From DASSSQ01 sp963839285 (GTDB lineage: Bacteria; Actinomycetota; Thermoleophilia; Gaiellales; Gaiellaceae), in NCBI GenBank assembly GCA_963839285.1, contig CAWIUN010000017.1, forward strand, positions 1 through 52,331: a DNA stretch of 52,331 nt. The letters are read 5' to 3'. Position numbers and translations under genes: made by a program. Under the pieces are notes generated by a model, which was given only the letters and a program-made list of their open reading frames with translations, did no database searches and was not told where the DNA came from. Shown piece after piece: positions 36,039 through 45,446 of this stretch. Each line of letters opens with the position of its first letter. The stretch's first letter is position 1.

Positions 36039-36805
36039 GGCGTCTCTCCTTCCAGCAGGACGTTGTCGATCAGGCGCACGGAACCGATCCGGGCGGCGAT
36101 CGCGAGGGTGGGGCCGCCGAGGTCCGCGACCTCGACGTAGTCGGGCTCGACGCCGGCCTCGGCGAGGACGGCGCGGGCGCGGGCCGGGTCCTTCGTGGCG
36201 AGCGCCCGGGGGATCGCGCGCGCCTGCTCGCGCTCGGCCGGCGAGAGGCGGTCGTTGCGCGAGGAGAGCGCCAGCCCGTCGGCGTCCCGGACGGTCGGGA
36301 CGACCCGGAGCTCCAGCTCGAGGGCGAGGTCGCGGACGAGCTGCTCGAGGACGGCGACCTGCTGCGCGTCCTTGCGGCCGAAGTAGGCGAGGTCCGGCCG
36401 GACGACGGTGAACAGCTTCAGGCAGACGGTGGCGACGCCGCGGAAGTGGCCCGGACGGGCGTCGCCCTCGAGCCCGCGCGAGACGCCCTCGACGTCGACC
36501 CAGGTCTGGAAGCCGGGCGGGTAGATCTCCTCCGGCCTGGGCGCGAAGAGCAGGTCGACGCCCGCCTCGGCCGCCACCGCCGCGTCGGCCTCCTCGTCGC
36601 ACGGGTAGGCGGCGAGGTCGGCGTCGTCGTCGAACTGGGCGGGGTTGACGAACAGGCTCGCGACCACCGTGTCGCACTCCGCGCGGGCCGCCTCGAAGAG
36701 TGCGACGTGGCCCGCGTGCAGGGCGCCCATCGTCGGGACGAGCCCGAGGACGCCGCCCTCGCGCGGGCGGGCGCGGACCTCCGCGATCGTGCGGGCGACG
36801 TTCAC
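36035..36805 (-). CDS. panC: Pantothenate synthetase
   Basis: A 256-residue PanC (pantoate-beta-alanine ligase), which joins pantoate and beta-alanine with ATP. Motifs are LVPTMGALHAGHVALF with the HxGH nucleotide site, SLFVNPAQF, GHFRGVATVCLKLF, PDLAYFGRKDAQQ and LALSSRNDRLS (the KMSKS-like loop). GTG 36805 overlaps the upstream DUF2520 stop (GTGA) and the 3' end overlaps panB, making a tight three-gene operon. Length is slightly below the common 280. panD is not in the window. Confidence 0.95.
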   Translation of the reverse strand: MNVARTIAEVRARPREGGVLGLVPTMGALHAGHVALFEAARAECDTVVASLFVNPAQFDDDADLAAYPCDEEADAAVAAEAGVDLLFAPRPEEIYPPGFQTWVDVEGVSRGLEGDARPGHFRGVATVCLKLFTVVRPDLAYFGRKDAQQVAVLEQLVRDLALELELRVVPTVRDADGLALSSRNDRLSPAEREQARAIPRALATKDPARARAVLAEAGVEPDYVEVADLGGPTLAIAARIGSVRLIDNVLLEGETP

Positions 36806-37458
36806 GGCGCGGTCGCCTCCGCCAGCGTCCGGTAGAGCGGCTCGAGGTCGGGCGCCCCGGCGCGGATCGCGGCGACGTGCGCGTCCACCGTCGCCCAGTC
36901 GCCCCGGGCGATCGGGCCGGTCAGCTCGAAGCCGTTCTCGATCGTCCGCGTCATCAGCGGCACGAGCGCCTCGGGCGGCGCGCCCGCGGACTCGAAGAGG
37001 AGCGCGGCGCTCCGGTAGAGCGTGACCAGGTAGTTGGAGGCGATCGCCGCGCCTGCGTGGTAGAGCGGTCGAGCCGCGTCGGCGAGCTCGAACGCCCGCA
37101 GCCCGAGCAGCCGCGCGAGCTCGAGGCCGGCCGCGCGCGCGTCCGCGGACTCCGCGGTCAGCGCCGCCCAGGCGCCGTCGAGCTGCTCGGGCCCGCGGCT
37201 CCGCGTGAAGGTCTGCAGCGGGTGCAGCGAGAAGCGTCGCGCGTGCGGCTCGAGCGCGGCGAGCGGCGTCGCCCCCGACACGTGCGCGACCCACGGCCCC
37301 GGCTCGAGCCCCGCCGCGACCTCCGCGATCGCGGTGTCGGGGACGCAGAGGAGGACGAGGGCCGCGTCGTCGCGCAGCTCGACGCCGCGCTCGGCGAGGC
37401 GGGCGCTGACCGCCGACCCGACCCGGCCGGCGCCGATGACCTTGACGCTCTCGATCAC
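36802..37458 (-). CDS. Rossmann-fold DUF2520 protein, candidate ketopantoate reductase
   Basis: A 218-residue protein with an N-terminal Rossmann motif (VKVIGAGRVGSAVSARL) and a C-terminal helical DUF2520 domain (RPLYHAGAAIASNYLVTLY, LMTRTIENGFELTGPIARGD). The pattern resembles 6-phosphogluconate dehydrogenase-like and ketopantoate reductase proteins. It is the first gene of the operon with panC and panB, and the pathway step between PanB and PanC (ketopantoate to pantoate) has no other candidate here, so NAD(P)H-dependent ketopantoate reduction is a good hypothesis. GTG 37458. The function is inferred from neighbours. Confidence 0.8.
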   Translation of the reverse strand: MIESVKVIGAGRVGSAVSARLAERGVELRDDAALVLLCVPDTAIAEVAAGLEPGPWVAHVSGATPLAALEPHARRFSLHPLQTFTRSRGPEQLDGAWAALTAESADARAAGLELARLLGLRAFELADAARPLYHAGAAIASNYLVTLYRSAALLFESAGAPPEALVPLMTRTIENGFELTGPIARGDWATVDAHVAAIRAGAPDLEPLYRTLAEATAP

Positions 37459-37512
37459 GTGATGGTGCTCCAGTTCCGATGCGGATACCGGGCACGCGCA
37501 GCATATCGCGCG

Positions 37513-37544
37513 GAAGGGGCGGGCCGTGCGCGGCCCGCCCCTTC
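37513..37544 (-). terminator. Strong hairpin terminator
   Basis: GAAGGGGCGGGCCG-TGCG-CGGCCCGCCCCTTC is a perfect inverted repeat with 14-bp stem and 4-base loop. It lies 26 bases after the stop of the secreted repeat protein (minus strand) and upstream of the pantothenate operon start. There is no U-tract. It probably ends transcription of the upstream gene and isolates the operon. Confidence 0.8.
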
Positions 37545-37569
37545 GACCGGAGCCGATTCCCGTTCGGCG

Positions 37570-38097
37570 CTACGACGGCAGCGCCGCGTCGCCGTGCCGG
37601 CGGGCGCCAAGGAGGAAGAGCCCGCCGGCGACGAGGAGCAGCAGGCCGGAGCCCGAGCCGGCGCCGATCCACGTCCAGTCGGTGCCCGGTCTCGCCGCGA
37701 CCGTCGCGACCGGCGTGGTCGGCACGACTCCGCGCACGCCCGAGCGGTCGTCCGGGCGCACGTCCGAGCCGGGGCTGCTCGCGTAGGAGGCCGCCATCGC
37801 CTGGTAGCGGAGGCCGGCGGCGACGTTCGCCTGCGACTGCGCTGCCGTCGCGAACGACGTGTCGTCGCCGACGCCGATCCCCGACGCCGCCGCGCTCGAC
37901 CCGGCGGGGCCGAAGTCGCTCACGAACGGGACGTACGCCTGCGACGCGGAGGGATCGAAGTCGCTGACGAACGGGACGTACGCCTGCGACGTGGAGACGG
38001 CGGCGCCCTCGTCTCCGGAGAGCGGCATCGCCTGTGCCGCCGGGACGGCGAGCACCGCGAGCGCCGCCGTCGTGCCGATGAGCTGCTTGACCTGCAT
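37570..38097 (-). CDS. Secreted protein with a short internal repeat and C-terminal membrane anchor
   Basis: A 175-residue protein from ATG 38097, with AAGGGA about six bases upstream. It has a signal peptide (LIGTTAALAVLAVPAAQA) and a C-terminal anchor (WIGAGSGSGLLLLVAGGLFL) followed by a basic tail. The phrase SQAYVPFVSDF occurs twice, about 14 residues apart, near the N-terminus. No LPXTG motif precedes the anchor. The family is unknown to me, but the N-terminal signal plus C-terminal helix layout suggests a cell-surface protein. Transcription probably ends at the strong hairpin downstream. Confidence 0.65.
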   Translation of the reverse strand: MQVKQLIGTTAALAVLAVPAAQAMPLSGDEGAAVSTSQAYVPFVSDFDPSASQAYVPFVSDFGPAGSSAAASGIGVGDDTSFATAAQSQANVAAGLRYQAMAASYASSPGSDVRPDDRSGVRGVVPTTPVATVAARPGTDWTWIGAGSGSGLLLLVAGGLFLLGARRHGDAALPS

Positions 38098-38225
38098 GTC
38101 GACTCCCTTGTCGTCCGGCCGCCCTGTGCTGACCGGTCGACTGCAGGACGACGGGGCGGTTAAGGCTCGACAGCGGCTCGGCAAACGGCCTGGAAGGAAC
38201 ACGTGCCGGGTGTTACGTTCGAGCG

Positions 38226-41200
38226 GTGCAATACGCCATCCTCGGCCCGCTCGCCGCCCGGGCCGAAGGCCGGGAGCTCGCTCCGGGCGGACGGAAGCAG
38301 CGCGCAGTGCTCGCCCTGCTGCTCGTGCATGCGAACGAGCTCGTGCCGACGGCCCGGATCGTCGAGGAGCTCTGGCCGGCAGAGCGGCCGCCCCCGACCG
38401 CCGTCAAGACCGTCCAGGTCTACGTCTCGCACCTGCGGAAGCTCCTCGGCGAGACGGCGATCGAGACGCGCGGGCCCGGCTACGTGCTGCCGGTCGGCCC
38501 GGACGATCTCGACGCCGCCAGGTTCGAGCGGCTGGTCGGCGAGAGCCGCCGGCTGCTCGATGCCGATCCGGCCGCGGCCGCCGAGGCGGCAGAGCAGGCG
38601 CTCGGGCTCTGGCGGGGCCCGGCGCTCGCCGACGTCGCCGACCTCCCGTTCGCGCGCGGCGAGATCGACCGGCTCGAGGAGCTGAGGACGGTCGCGCGGG
38701 AGCAGCGGCTCGAGGCCGAGCTCGCGCTCGGCCGCCACGCCCAGGCGGTGCCCGAGCTCGAGCGGCTGGTCGAGCAGCAGCCGTTGCGCGAGCGCCCGCG
38801 GGCGCTCCTGATGCTGGCGCTCTACCGCTCCGGGCGGCACGCCGAGGCGCTCGCGGCGTACCAGGACGTCCGCCGGGCGCTCGTCGACGAGCTCGGCCTC
38901 GAGCCGGGTCAGGCGCTGCAGCGGCTCGAGAAGGCGATCCTCGTCCAGGACGCCGGGCTCGAGCTGCCGAGCCCGGAGCCGGCCCGCGACGGGAGCGACC
39001 GCCCGCCGCCCGGCCGGCGCGGGACGCGCTTCGGTGTCCCGACTGCGGCCGCGCGAACGCCGCCGGCGACCGGTTCTGCGCCGCCTGCGGCGCCGAGCTC
39101 GGGTCCGAGCAGCCGATCGAGCTGCGCAAGCTCGTCAGCGTCCTCTTCTGCGACGTCGTCGCCTCGACCGAGCTCGGCGAGCGGCTCGACCCGGAATCGC
39201 TCCGGCGGCTGATGACACGGTTCTTCGACGAGGCGGCCGCGGTGCTCCAGCGCCACGGCGGCACGGTCGAGAAGTTCGTCGGCGACGAGGTGATGGCCGT
39301 CTTCGGGGTGCCGCTCGTCCGCCAGGACGACGCCCTGAGGGCGGTGCGCGCCGCGTCCGAGCTGCGCGAGCGGATCCCGCAGCTGCGCGTGCCCGAGTGG
39401 GACGGCCGGCTCGAGGTGCGGATCGGCGTCAACAGCGGCGACGTCGTCGCGGGCGATCCGTCCGCGGGGCACGGCTTCGTGACCGGCGACGCGGTCAACG
39501 TCGGCAAGCGGCTCGAGCAGGCCGCGCAACCGGGCGAGGTCGTGATCGGCGCCGGCACGCACGCGCTCGTCGCCCACGCGGTCGACGCCGAGCCGCTCGG
39601 ACGCGTCGCCGCGAAGGGGAAGGCCGGCGGCGTCGAGGCGTACCGGCTGCTCGGAGTCGATCGCGACGCGCAGGCGTTCCCGGTCCGCCCGGACGTGCCG
39701 CTGGTCGGGCGCGAGGAGGAGCTGCGCCGCCTGCTCGACCGGTACGAGCTCGCCGCCGCGGGACGCGGGGCTCAGCTCGTGACGATCGTCGGCCAGCCGG
39801 GCATCGGCAAGTCCCGACTCGCGCGGGAGCTGGTCGACCGCGTCCGCCGCGAGGCGACGACCGCGGTCGGGCGCTGCCGTGCCTACGGCGAGGGCATCAC
39901 CTTCTGGCCGCTCCGCGAGCTCCTGGGCGCGGCGGGCGCCGACGACCGGGTGCTCGAGGGGGAGGGGCGCGACGTCTTCGCGGCCGTGCGGCGCACCCTG
40001 GCCGACCTCGCGGCCGAGCGGCCGCTCGTGGCGGTGATCGAGGACGTCCACTGGGCGGAGCCGACCCTGCTCGACCTGCTCGAGTACCTCGCGGGACGGC
40101 TCGCGGCGGCGCGCGTCCTCTTCGTCTGCCTCTCGCGCCCCGAGCTGGAGGAACGCCGGCCGGGCTGGCTCCGCGACGCGATCGTGCTCGAGCCGCTCCC
40201 GCTCGAGGCGGCGGAGGAGCTGCTGGCCGCCCACGACTTCGACCCCGCCGTGCGCTCGCGTATCGCCGAGACGGCGGAGGGCAACCCGCTGTTCGCCGAG
40301 CAGCTCGCCGCCGTCGCCGACGAGCGCGGGAGCGGCGCGCTGCCCGCGTCGATCCGGGGCGTGATCGCGGAGCGGCTCGACCGTCTCGACCGCGAGGAGC
40401 GCGCCGTGCTCGAGCGCGCCGCCGTCGCGGGCCGGGAGTTCTCGCTGGACACCGTCGTGCAGCTGTCGCCGCCGCGGTTGCGCGAGCAGGCGCTCCGGCG
40501 GCTGCTCGAGCTCGTGCGCAAGGAGCTCGTCGTCCCGGAGAGCGGCACCGGCGATGCATTCCGCTTCACGCCACGCGCTGATCCGGGACGCCGCCTACGA
40601 GGAGATGCCGAAGGTGCTGCGGGCCGATCTGCACGAGCAGCTGACGGCGCGGCTCGCCGCGGCGGGCGACGACCCGGCGCTCCTCGGCTACCACCTCGAG
40701 CAGGCTCACCGGCACCGCTCGCAGCTGGGACGCAGCGACGAGGAGACGGTCGCGCTCGGCGCGCGCGCCGCCGAGCAGCTGCGGCGCGCCGCCGCGGCGG
40801 CGCTCGCCCGCACGGACGTCCCCGCGGCGGTGTCGCTGCTCGAGCGTGCGCGTGTGCTGCTCCCGGCCTCGCACCCGCAGCATCCGCACGTGCTGACGGA
40901 GCTCGGCTACGCCTACAACCGGGCCGGCGACTTCGGCCTCGCCCGCGACGTGCTCGCCGACGCGGAGCGCGAGGCCCGTGCGGCCGGTGCACGGGCGATC
41001 GAGCTGCGCGCGCTGATCGAGCGGCAGTTCGCGTCCTCGTTCTCGCAGCCGCGCGCCGCCGCGGAGCGGAACGTCCGGCTCGCGCGCTCGCTGATGCCCG
41101 AGCTCGAGCAGCTCGGGCGACGACCTCGGCCTGGCGAAGGCCTGGTGGCTGAAGAGCGAGGGGGACGTGCTCGCCTGCCGCTGGCGCGAGCGCGCCGAGG

Positions 41201-42025
41201 CGCTCGAGCGGGCGCTCGTGCACGCCCGGCGCGGTGCCGGTCCGGACGTCGTCAGCGCGATCTCGGGGCTGCTCTCCCAGGCGCTGCTCTGGGGGCCGAT
41301 GCCGGCGCCCGAGGCGCTGGCACGCTGCCGGGAGCTGCTCGACAACGCGCGCAGCGACGCGCTGCGCGCGGACGTGAGCACGAGCCTCGCCGGCCTGCTC
41401 GCGATGCGAGGCGCGTTCGACGATGCCCGGGCCGCCTTCGGCCGGGCGCTGGCGGTCTACGACGAGTTCGGGCTCCAGGGGCGCCGCGCGATCTGCAGCC
41501 TGATCGGCTCGCAGATCGAGCTGCTCGCGGGACGTCCGCTCGAGGCCGAGCGGGAGCTGCGGGCCGCGCACGCCGTCGCCGCCGGCCTCGGCGCTCCCGG
41601 CGTGGCGGCGACGCTCGCGGCCGTGCTCGCCGACGTCGTGCTGCTCCTCGACCGCCTGGACGAGGCCGAGGCGCTGACGGCGGAGGTCGAGGCGACGGCG
41701 CCCGACGACGACTTCTTCCCCCAGGTGCTCCGCCGGACCGTGTCCGGACGGCTCCACGCCCGGCGGGGCCGGCTCGACGAGGCGCGCCGACCGATCGCCG
41801 AGGCCGTCTCGATGACCGACGACGTCGACTTCCCGGAGCTGCGGGTCTCGGCGCTGCTCGCCGCGGGCGAGGTCGCTGCCGCCGAGGGACGCGACGCAGG
41901 CCGCCCGGAGCATGGTCGCCCGCGCCCGCGCCGTGATGCTCGCGAAGGGGAACGACGCCTTCGTCGCCCAGCTCGACGGGGGGCTCGCAGCTCCGACTCT
42001 TGGAGCGCGGGCGCCCGCGGAGTAG
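38226..42025 (+). CDS. BTAD regulator fused to zinc ribbon, class III nucleotide cyclase, AAA and TPR domains; four apparent frameshifts
   Basis: A very large regulator of about 1265 residues. Order: OmpR-like DNA-binding domain with BTAD (AILGPLAARAEGRELAPGG, VQVYVSHLRKLLG, then DELGLEPGQALQRLEKAIL), a zinc ribbon (RCPDCGRANAAGDRFCAACG), a class III adenylate/guanylate cyclase (LVSVLFCDVVASTELGERLD, GTVEKFVGDEVMAVFGVP), an AAA ATPase (Walker A GQPGIGKSRL, Walker B VAVIEDVHW) and TPR-like helices to the C-terminus. Single-base indels near 38990-39030, 40571, 41116 and 41896 break the frame; correcting all four gives continuous homologous sequence to TAG 42023-42025. It resembles SARP/LuxR-type multidomain cyclases of actinobacteria. 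It may make cAMP and bind DNA. Start GTG 38226. Confidence 0.82.
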
Positions 42026-42057
42026 GCTCGGCTGACCCCAGCTCGGAGGAGGCGCGA

Positions 42058-42315
42058 ATGAGTGATGCCCCGAAGATGACGCGCGAGGAGCTCGCCGAGG
42101 AGAGCCGCAGGCAGACGCTCGAGCTCAGGCAGCAGGTCTACGTCGGCGTCAGCCCGCAGAGCTTCGCCGGCGCGGTCGCGAACGCGTGGAACGGCGCGAA
42201 GCTGATCTGCGAGGGCGAGCCGATGCCGCCGCGGCTCGACGTCGTCATGCAGTGGGTCGAGGGCACGAACCCGATCTCCTGGTACAAGGTCGTCACGATC
42301 GCGGCCGGCCACTGA
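42058..42315 (+). CDS. Small conserved protein, weakly dodecin-like
   Basis: An 85-residue protein with a strong SD (CGGAGGAGG) before ATG 42058. After a charged N-terminus it reads QQVYVGVSPQSFAGAVANAW, then WVEGTNPISWYKVVTIA. The SPxSFxxAVxNA phrase and the final strand are reminiscent of dodecin flavin-binding proteins, but the match is weak and the middle differs, so I leave it as unknown. It follows the large regulator on the same strand by 32 bases and may be co-transcribed. Confidence 0.6.
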   Translation: MSDAPKMTREELAEESRRQTLELRQQVYVGVSPQSFAGAVANAWNGAKLICEGEPMPPRLDVVMQWVEGTNPISWYKVVTIAAGH

Positions 42316-42344
42316 CGAGGCGCCGCCGACCGCGGCGGCTGCGC

Positions 42345-42921
42345 TCAGGGGTCGAGCGCCAGCCGCCGCGCGCAGCGCCGCGCGCACCCGCGGCCACTCG
42401 TCCTCGACGACGCTGTACCAGGCCGAGTCGCGGTTCTCGCCGCCGCGGACGAGCATGTGCCGCCGGTGGACGCCCTCGAACTGCGACGGCAGCGCCGCGA
42501 GCGCGGCGCGCGCCCGCCCGTTCAGCGCGTCGGTCTTGAACTCGACGCGCCGCGCTCCGAGCCGCTCGAAGGCGTGCTCGAGCAGCAGGTACTTCGCCTC
42601 CGTGTTCGCGCCCGTGCCCCAGCTCGAGGAGACGAGCCAGGTGTTGCCGATCTCGATCCGCCGGTGCTCGGGCACGTGCGTCATCAGCCAGGAGCTGCCG
42701 ACGAGGCGGCCGCCCGCGCGCTCCCGGGTCGCAAAGGGCAGGTCGGAGCCGGCGAGCGCGCCGTCGAACCAGCGCGAGAACGCGTCCGGCTCGGCCAGGT
42801 CCGACGGGAACCAGCGGAAGCTCTCCGGGCTCGACGCCGCCGCGGCCGCGAGCCCGTCGCGGTGCCCCTCGGCCAGCGGCTCGAGCGTGACGACCCGTCC
42901 CTCCAGCGGCGTGCGCTCCAC
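42345..42921 (-). CDS. GNAT-family N-acetyltransferase, apparent frameshift near end
   Basis: About 192 residues of the RimJ/RimL-like GNAT type (RVVTLEPLAEGHRDGLAAAA, RIEIGNTWLVSSSWGTGANTEAK in two parts, AFERLGARRVEFKTDALNGR, VVEDEWPRVRAAL). These use acetyl-CoA to acetylate N-termini or small molecules; the substrate is unknown. Without correction the frame runs far past the gene. An indel near 42375 restores a C-terminus of LALDP and TGA at 42345-42347. Convergent with the small gene at 42058 and divergent from the FmdB gene. Confidence 0.75.
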
Positions 42922-42974
42922 CCGCCGATCCTACGGTGGCGAGGAGTCGGCGTTCCGCTGCTAGGCTCCCGGCG

Positions 42975-43184
42975 ATGCCGATCTACGAGTACGTCTGCAT
43001 GAGCTGCGAGTCGCATTTCGAGGAGCTCGTCCGCGGCGACGACTCCCCGGCCTGCCCCGACTGCGCCGGCACGAAGGTCCAGAAGCAGTTCTCGGTCTTC
43101 GCCACGCAGGGCGCCTCGTCCCAGCCGAGCTTCGGCGGCGGCGGGGGCGGGTGCTGCGGCGGCAGCTGCGGCTGCGGGCACTAG
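42975..43184 (+). CDS. FmdB-family zinc ribbon protein
   Basis: A 69-residue protein from ATG 42975 starting MPIYEYVCMSC, with a second pair CPDC 25 residues later: the FmdB/CxxC regulatory zinc ribbon. The C-terminus is Gly-rich then Cys-rich (CCGGSCGCGH), as in many members. Named from methylotroph formamidase regulators, but the general role is unclear. It is followed closely by the uracil-DNA glycosylase gene on the same strand. Confidence 0.88.
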   Translation: MPIYEYVCMSCESHFEELVRGDDSPACPDCAGTKVQKQFSVFATQGASSQPSFGGGGGGCCGGSCGCGH

Positions 43185-43219
43185 GAACGCTGTCCGCACC
43201 GCGGCCTAGACTCGCCGAG

Positions 43220-43887
43220 ATGGCGATGCCGGCTCCCGTCTACGACGACCTCGGGGCGCTCGCGGCGGACGTCTCCGGCTGTACCCGCTGCGCGCTCGCC
43301 CAGGGCCGCACCCAGGTCGTCTTCGGCAGCGGCAACCCGCACGCCGACCTGATCTTCGTCGGCGAGGCGCCCGGGCTTCCACGAGGACAAGCAAGGGCGT
43401 CCCCTTCGTCGGCGCCGCCGGCCAGCTGCTCGAGAAGCTGCTGCAGGGGATCGGCCTCTCGCGCGACGAGGTCTACATCGCCAACGTGCTCAAGTGCCGC
43501 CCGCCCGGGAACCGCGACCCGCTGCCGGAGGAGATCGCCGCCTGCGAGGGGCACCTCTGGAAGCAGCTCGAGCTGATCCAGCCGAAGCTCGTCGCGACGC
43601 TCGGCAACTTCGCGACCAAGCTCCTCTCCGGCCGGCCCGACGGGATCACCCGCGTCCACGGGCGCGAGCAGTGGCACTCACTCGGCGGCCAGCGCGTCCT
43701 CCTCTACCCGATCTTCCATCCCGCGGCCGCCCTCTACACGCCGCGGATGCTGCAGACGCTCGAGGCCGACTTCGCGCGGATCCCCGAGCTGATCGGGCTC
43801 GAGCCGGCGCCGGTCCCGGCCCCGCTCGCGGCCGCGCCGGAGCCCGCACCCGAGCCGGCGGCGCCCGTCCAGCTCGGGCTCTTCTGA
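43220..43887 (+). CDS. Family 4 uracil-DNA glycosylase (4Fe-4S), two apparent indels
   Basis: An iron-sulfur uracil-DNA glycosylase of about 222 residues that removes uracil from DNA to start base excision repair. Motif GEAPG at the active site, cluster cysteines in GCTRCAL, LKCRPPGN and AACEGHL, and YPIFHPAAAL near the end support this. Extra bases near 43373 and 43393 disrupt the stretch that reads FHEDKQGVPFVGAAGQ after correction. ATG 43220. The C-terminal tail is Pro/Ala/Glu-rich and ends in QLGLF, which resembles a sliding-clamp binding motif (QLxLF); this is an interpretation. Confidence 0.88.
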
Positions 43888-43903
43888 GGGCCGCCCGCGC
43901 GGC

Positions 43904-44392
43904 GTGATCCGCGAGGCGACCGCGCTCGACCTCGAGGCGTGCGTCGCGCTCGCCCGGCTCGCCGACCCCGGGCGGACGGCGGCCGAATGGCGGCGCGCGC
44001 TCCGGGACGACGTCGAGTACGCCGAGCGCCTGCTCCTCGTCGCCGACGAGGACGGGGAGCTCGTCGGCTACGGCCGCGCCCGCCTGCTCGAGCCGGGGAC
44101 GGACGCTCCCGCGGACGCGGCTCCCGCGGGCTACTACCTCTCCGGCGTCGTCGTCGCGCCCGGGCGGCGGCGAGGGGGCATCGGCTCGGCGCTGACCCGC
44201 GCGCGCCTCGACTGGATCGGCGGCCGCGCCGACGACGCCTGGTTCTTCACGAACGCCCGCAACACCGCCTCGATCGGCCTGCACCGGCGGTTCGGCTTCG
44301 AGGAGGTCGGGCGGGACTTCTCGGTGGCGGGGGTCGTCTTCGAGGGCGGCGAGGGCATCCTCTTCCGCCTGCGACTCCGGCCGCCGACCTAG
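43904..44392 (+). CDS. GNAT-family N-acetyltransferase
   Basis: A 162-residue acetyltransferase from GTG 43904. The acetyl-CoA motif is VVVAPGRRRGGIGSALTRAR, followed by FFTNARNTASIGLHRRFGFE, typical of GNAT proteins. It starts 17 bases after the glycosylase stop and precedes tsaE. The substrate is unknown; it is not a close match to RimI, which is encoded separately at 45446. Confidence 0.82.
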   Translation: MIREATALDLEACVALARLADPGRTAAEWRRALRDDVEYAERLLLVADEDGELVGYGRARLLEPGTDAPADAAPAGYYLSGVVVAPGRRRGGIGSALTRARLDWIGGRADDAWFFTNARNTASIGLHRRFGFEEVGRDFSVAGVVFEGGEGILFRLRLRPPT

Positions 44393-44415
44393 CCGGCAGC
44401 GAATTCGGGCAGGCT

Positions 44416-44868
44416 ATGCGCGTGCGGATCACGACTGCCTCGCCCGAGGAGACGGAGGCCGTGGCGGCGCGGCTCGCGCGCGCGCTCCGGCCCGGCGACG
44501 TCGTCACCGTCTCGGGCGAGCTCGGCTCCGGCAAGACGACGTTCGTCCGCGGCGCGGCGCGCGCGCTCGGCGTCACCCGCGCGGTCACGAGCCCCACCTT
44601 CACGATCGGGCACCGCTACGAGTCCGACCCGGACGTGTCCCACCTCGACCTGTACCGGCTGGCGCGCCTCTCGCCCGAGGAGTGGGGCGACCTCGAGCCG
44701 TACTTCGCGGGCGCGATCGCCTTCGTCGAGTGGCCCGAGGCGGGGGAGGGCTGGCTGCCGCCCGCACGCGCGACCGTCCGGCTCGGCCACGTCGACCCCC
44801 GGCACCGCTCGATCGAGCTCGAGTCGTCCGATCCCGGCCTGCTGGTTAGCATCGGCGCAGGGTGCTGA
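44416..44868 (+). CDS. tsaE: tRNA t6A biosynthesis ATPase TsaE
   Basis: A 150-residue TsaE, the ATPase that regulates the TsaB-TsaD complex in making N6-threonylcarbamoyladenosine at tRNA position 37. Walker A is SGELGSGKTTFVRG, followed by VTSPTFTIGHRY and HLDLYRL (Walker B-like Asp), and IAFVEWPE. ATG 44416. The 3' end overlaps tsaB by seven bases, so the two are coupled. The C-terminus is slightly longer than usual because of that overlap. Confidence 0.92.
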   Translation: MRVRITTASPEETEAVAARLARALRPGDVVTVSGELGSGKTTFVRGAARALGVTRAVTSPTFTIGHRYESDPDVSHLDLYRLARLSPEEWGDLEPYFAGAIAFVEWPEAGEGWLPPARATVRLGHVDPRHRSIELESSDPGLLVSIGAGC

Positions 44869-45446
44869 TCCTCGCGTTCGACACCGCCACCCGCGTCGCC
44901 ACGAGCGCGCTCGTGCGCGACGGCGAGGTGCTGGGCGAGCGCGTCTCGACCGCCGTCCGCGTGCTCGAGGACGTCGACCGGCTGCTCGCCGCCGCCGGCG
45001 CCGCGCCCGGCGACCTCGACGCGCTCGCGGTCGGCGTCGGCCCGGGCAGCTTCACCGGCGTCCGCATCGGCGTCTCGACCGCGCGCGGGCTCGCCCGCTC
45101 GCTCGGGATCCCGGCCGCCGGGGTCTCGACGCTCGACGCGCTCGCCGCCGGCGCGCCGGGCGCCCTGCCGGTGATCGACGCGCGCCGCCGCGAGGTCTTC
45201 GTGCCGCTGCGGCCGGTGAGCCCGGACGAGCTCGACGTCGCCGGCCGCCTGCTCGTCGGCGACGGCGCCGTCCGCTACCGCGAGGCCTTCGAGCGGCGCG
45301 GCGCCGAGATCCCGCCGGACGACGACGAGCGCCATCTGCCGCGCGCCCGCTTCCACGCCGCGCTCGCGGAGGGCTTCGGTCCCGCCGAGGCGGTCGAGCC
45401 GATCTACCTGCGCGTCCCCGACGCCGAGCGGGCGGTCTCCGGCTGA
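44862..45446 (+). CDS. tsaB: tRNA t6A biosynthesis protein TsaB
   Basis: A 194-residue TsaB, an inactive TsaD paralog that scaffolds the threonylcarbamoyltransferase complex. Typical text: LILAFDTATRVATSALVRDG, GVGPGSFTGVRIGVSTARGLA and GVSTLDALA. It is a little shorter than the common 220 residues and its C-terminal lobe is compact. GTG 44862 lies inside the tsaE end. It overlaps rimI by one base. Confidence 0.92.
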   Translation: MLILAFDTATRVATSALVRDGEVLGERVSTAVRVLEDVDRLLAAAGAAPGDLDALAVGVGPGSFTGVRIGVSTARGLARSLGIPAAGVSTLDALAAGAPGALPVIDARRREVFVPLRPVSPDELDVAGRLLVGDGAVRYREAFERRGAEIPPDDDERHLPRARFHAALAEGFGPAEAVEPIYLRVPDAERAVSG

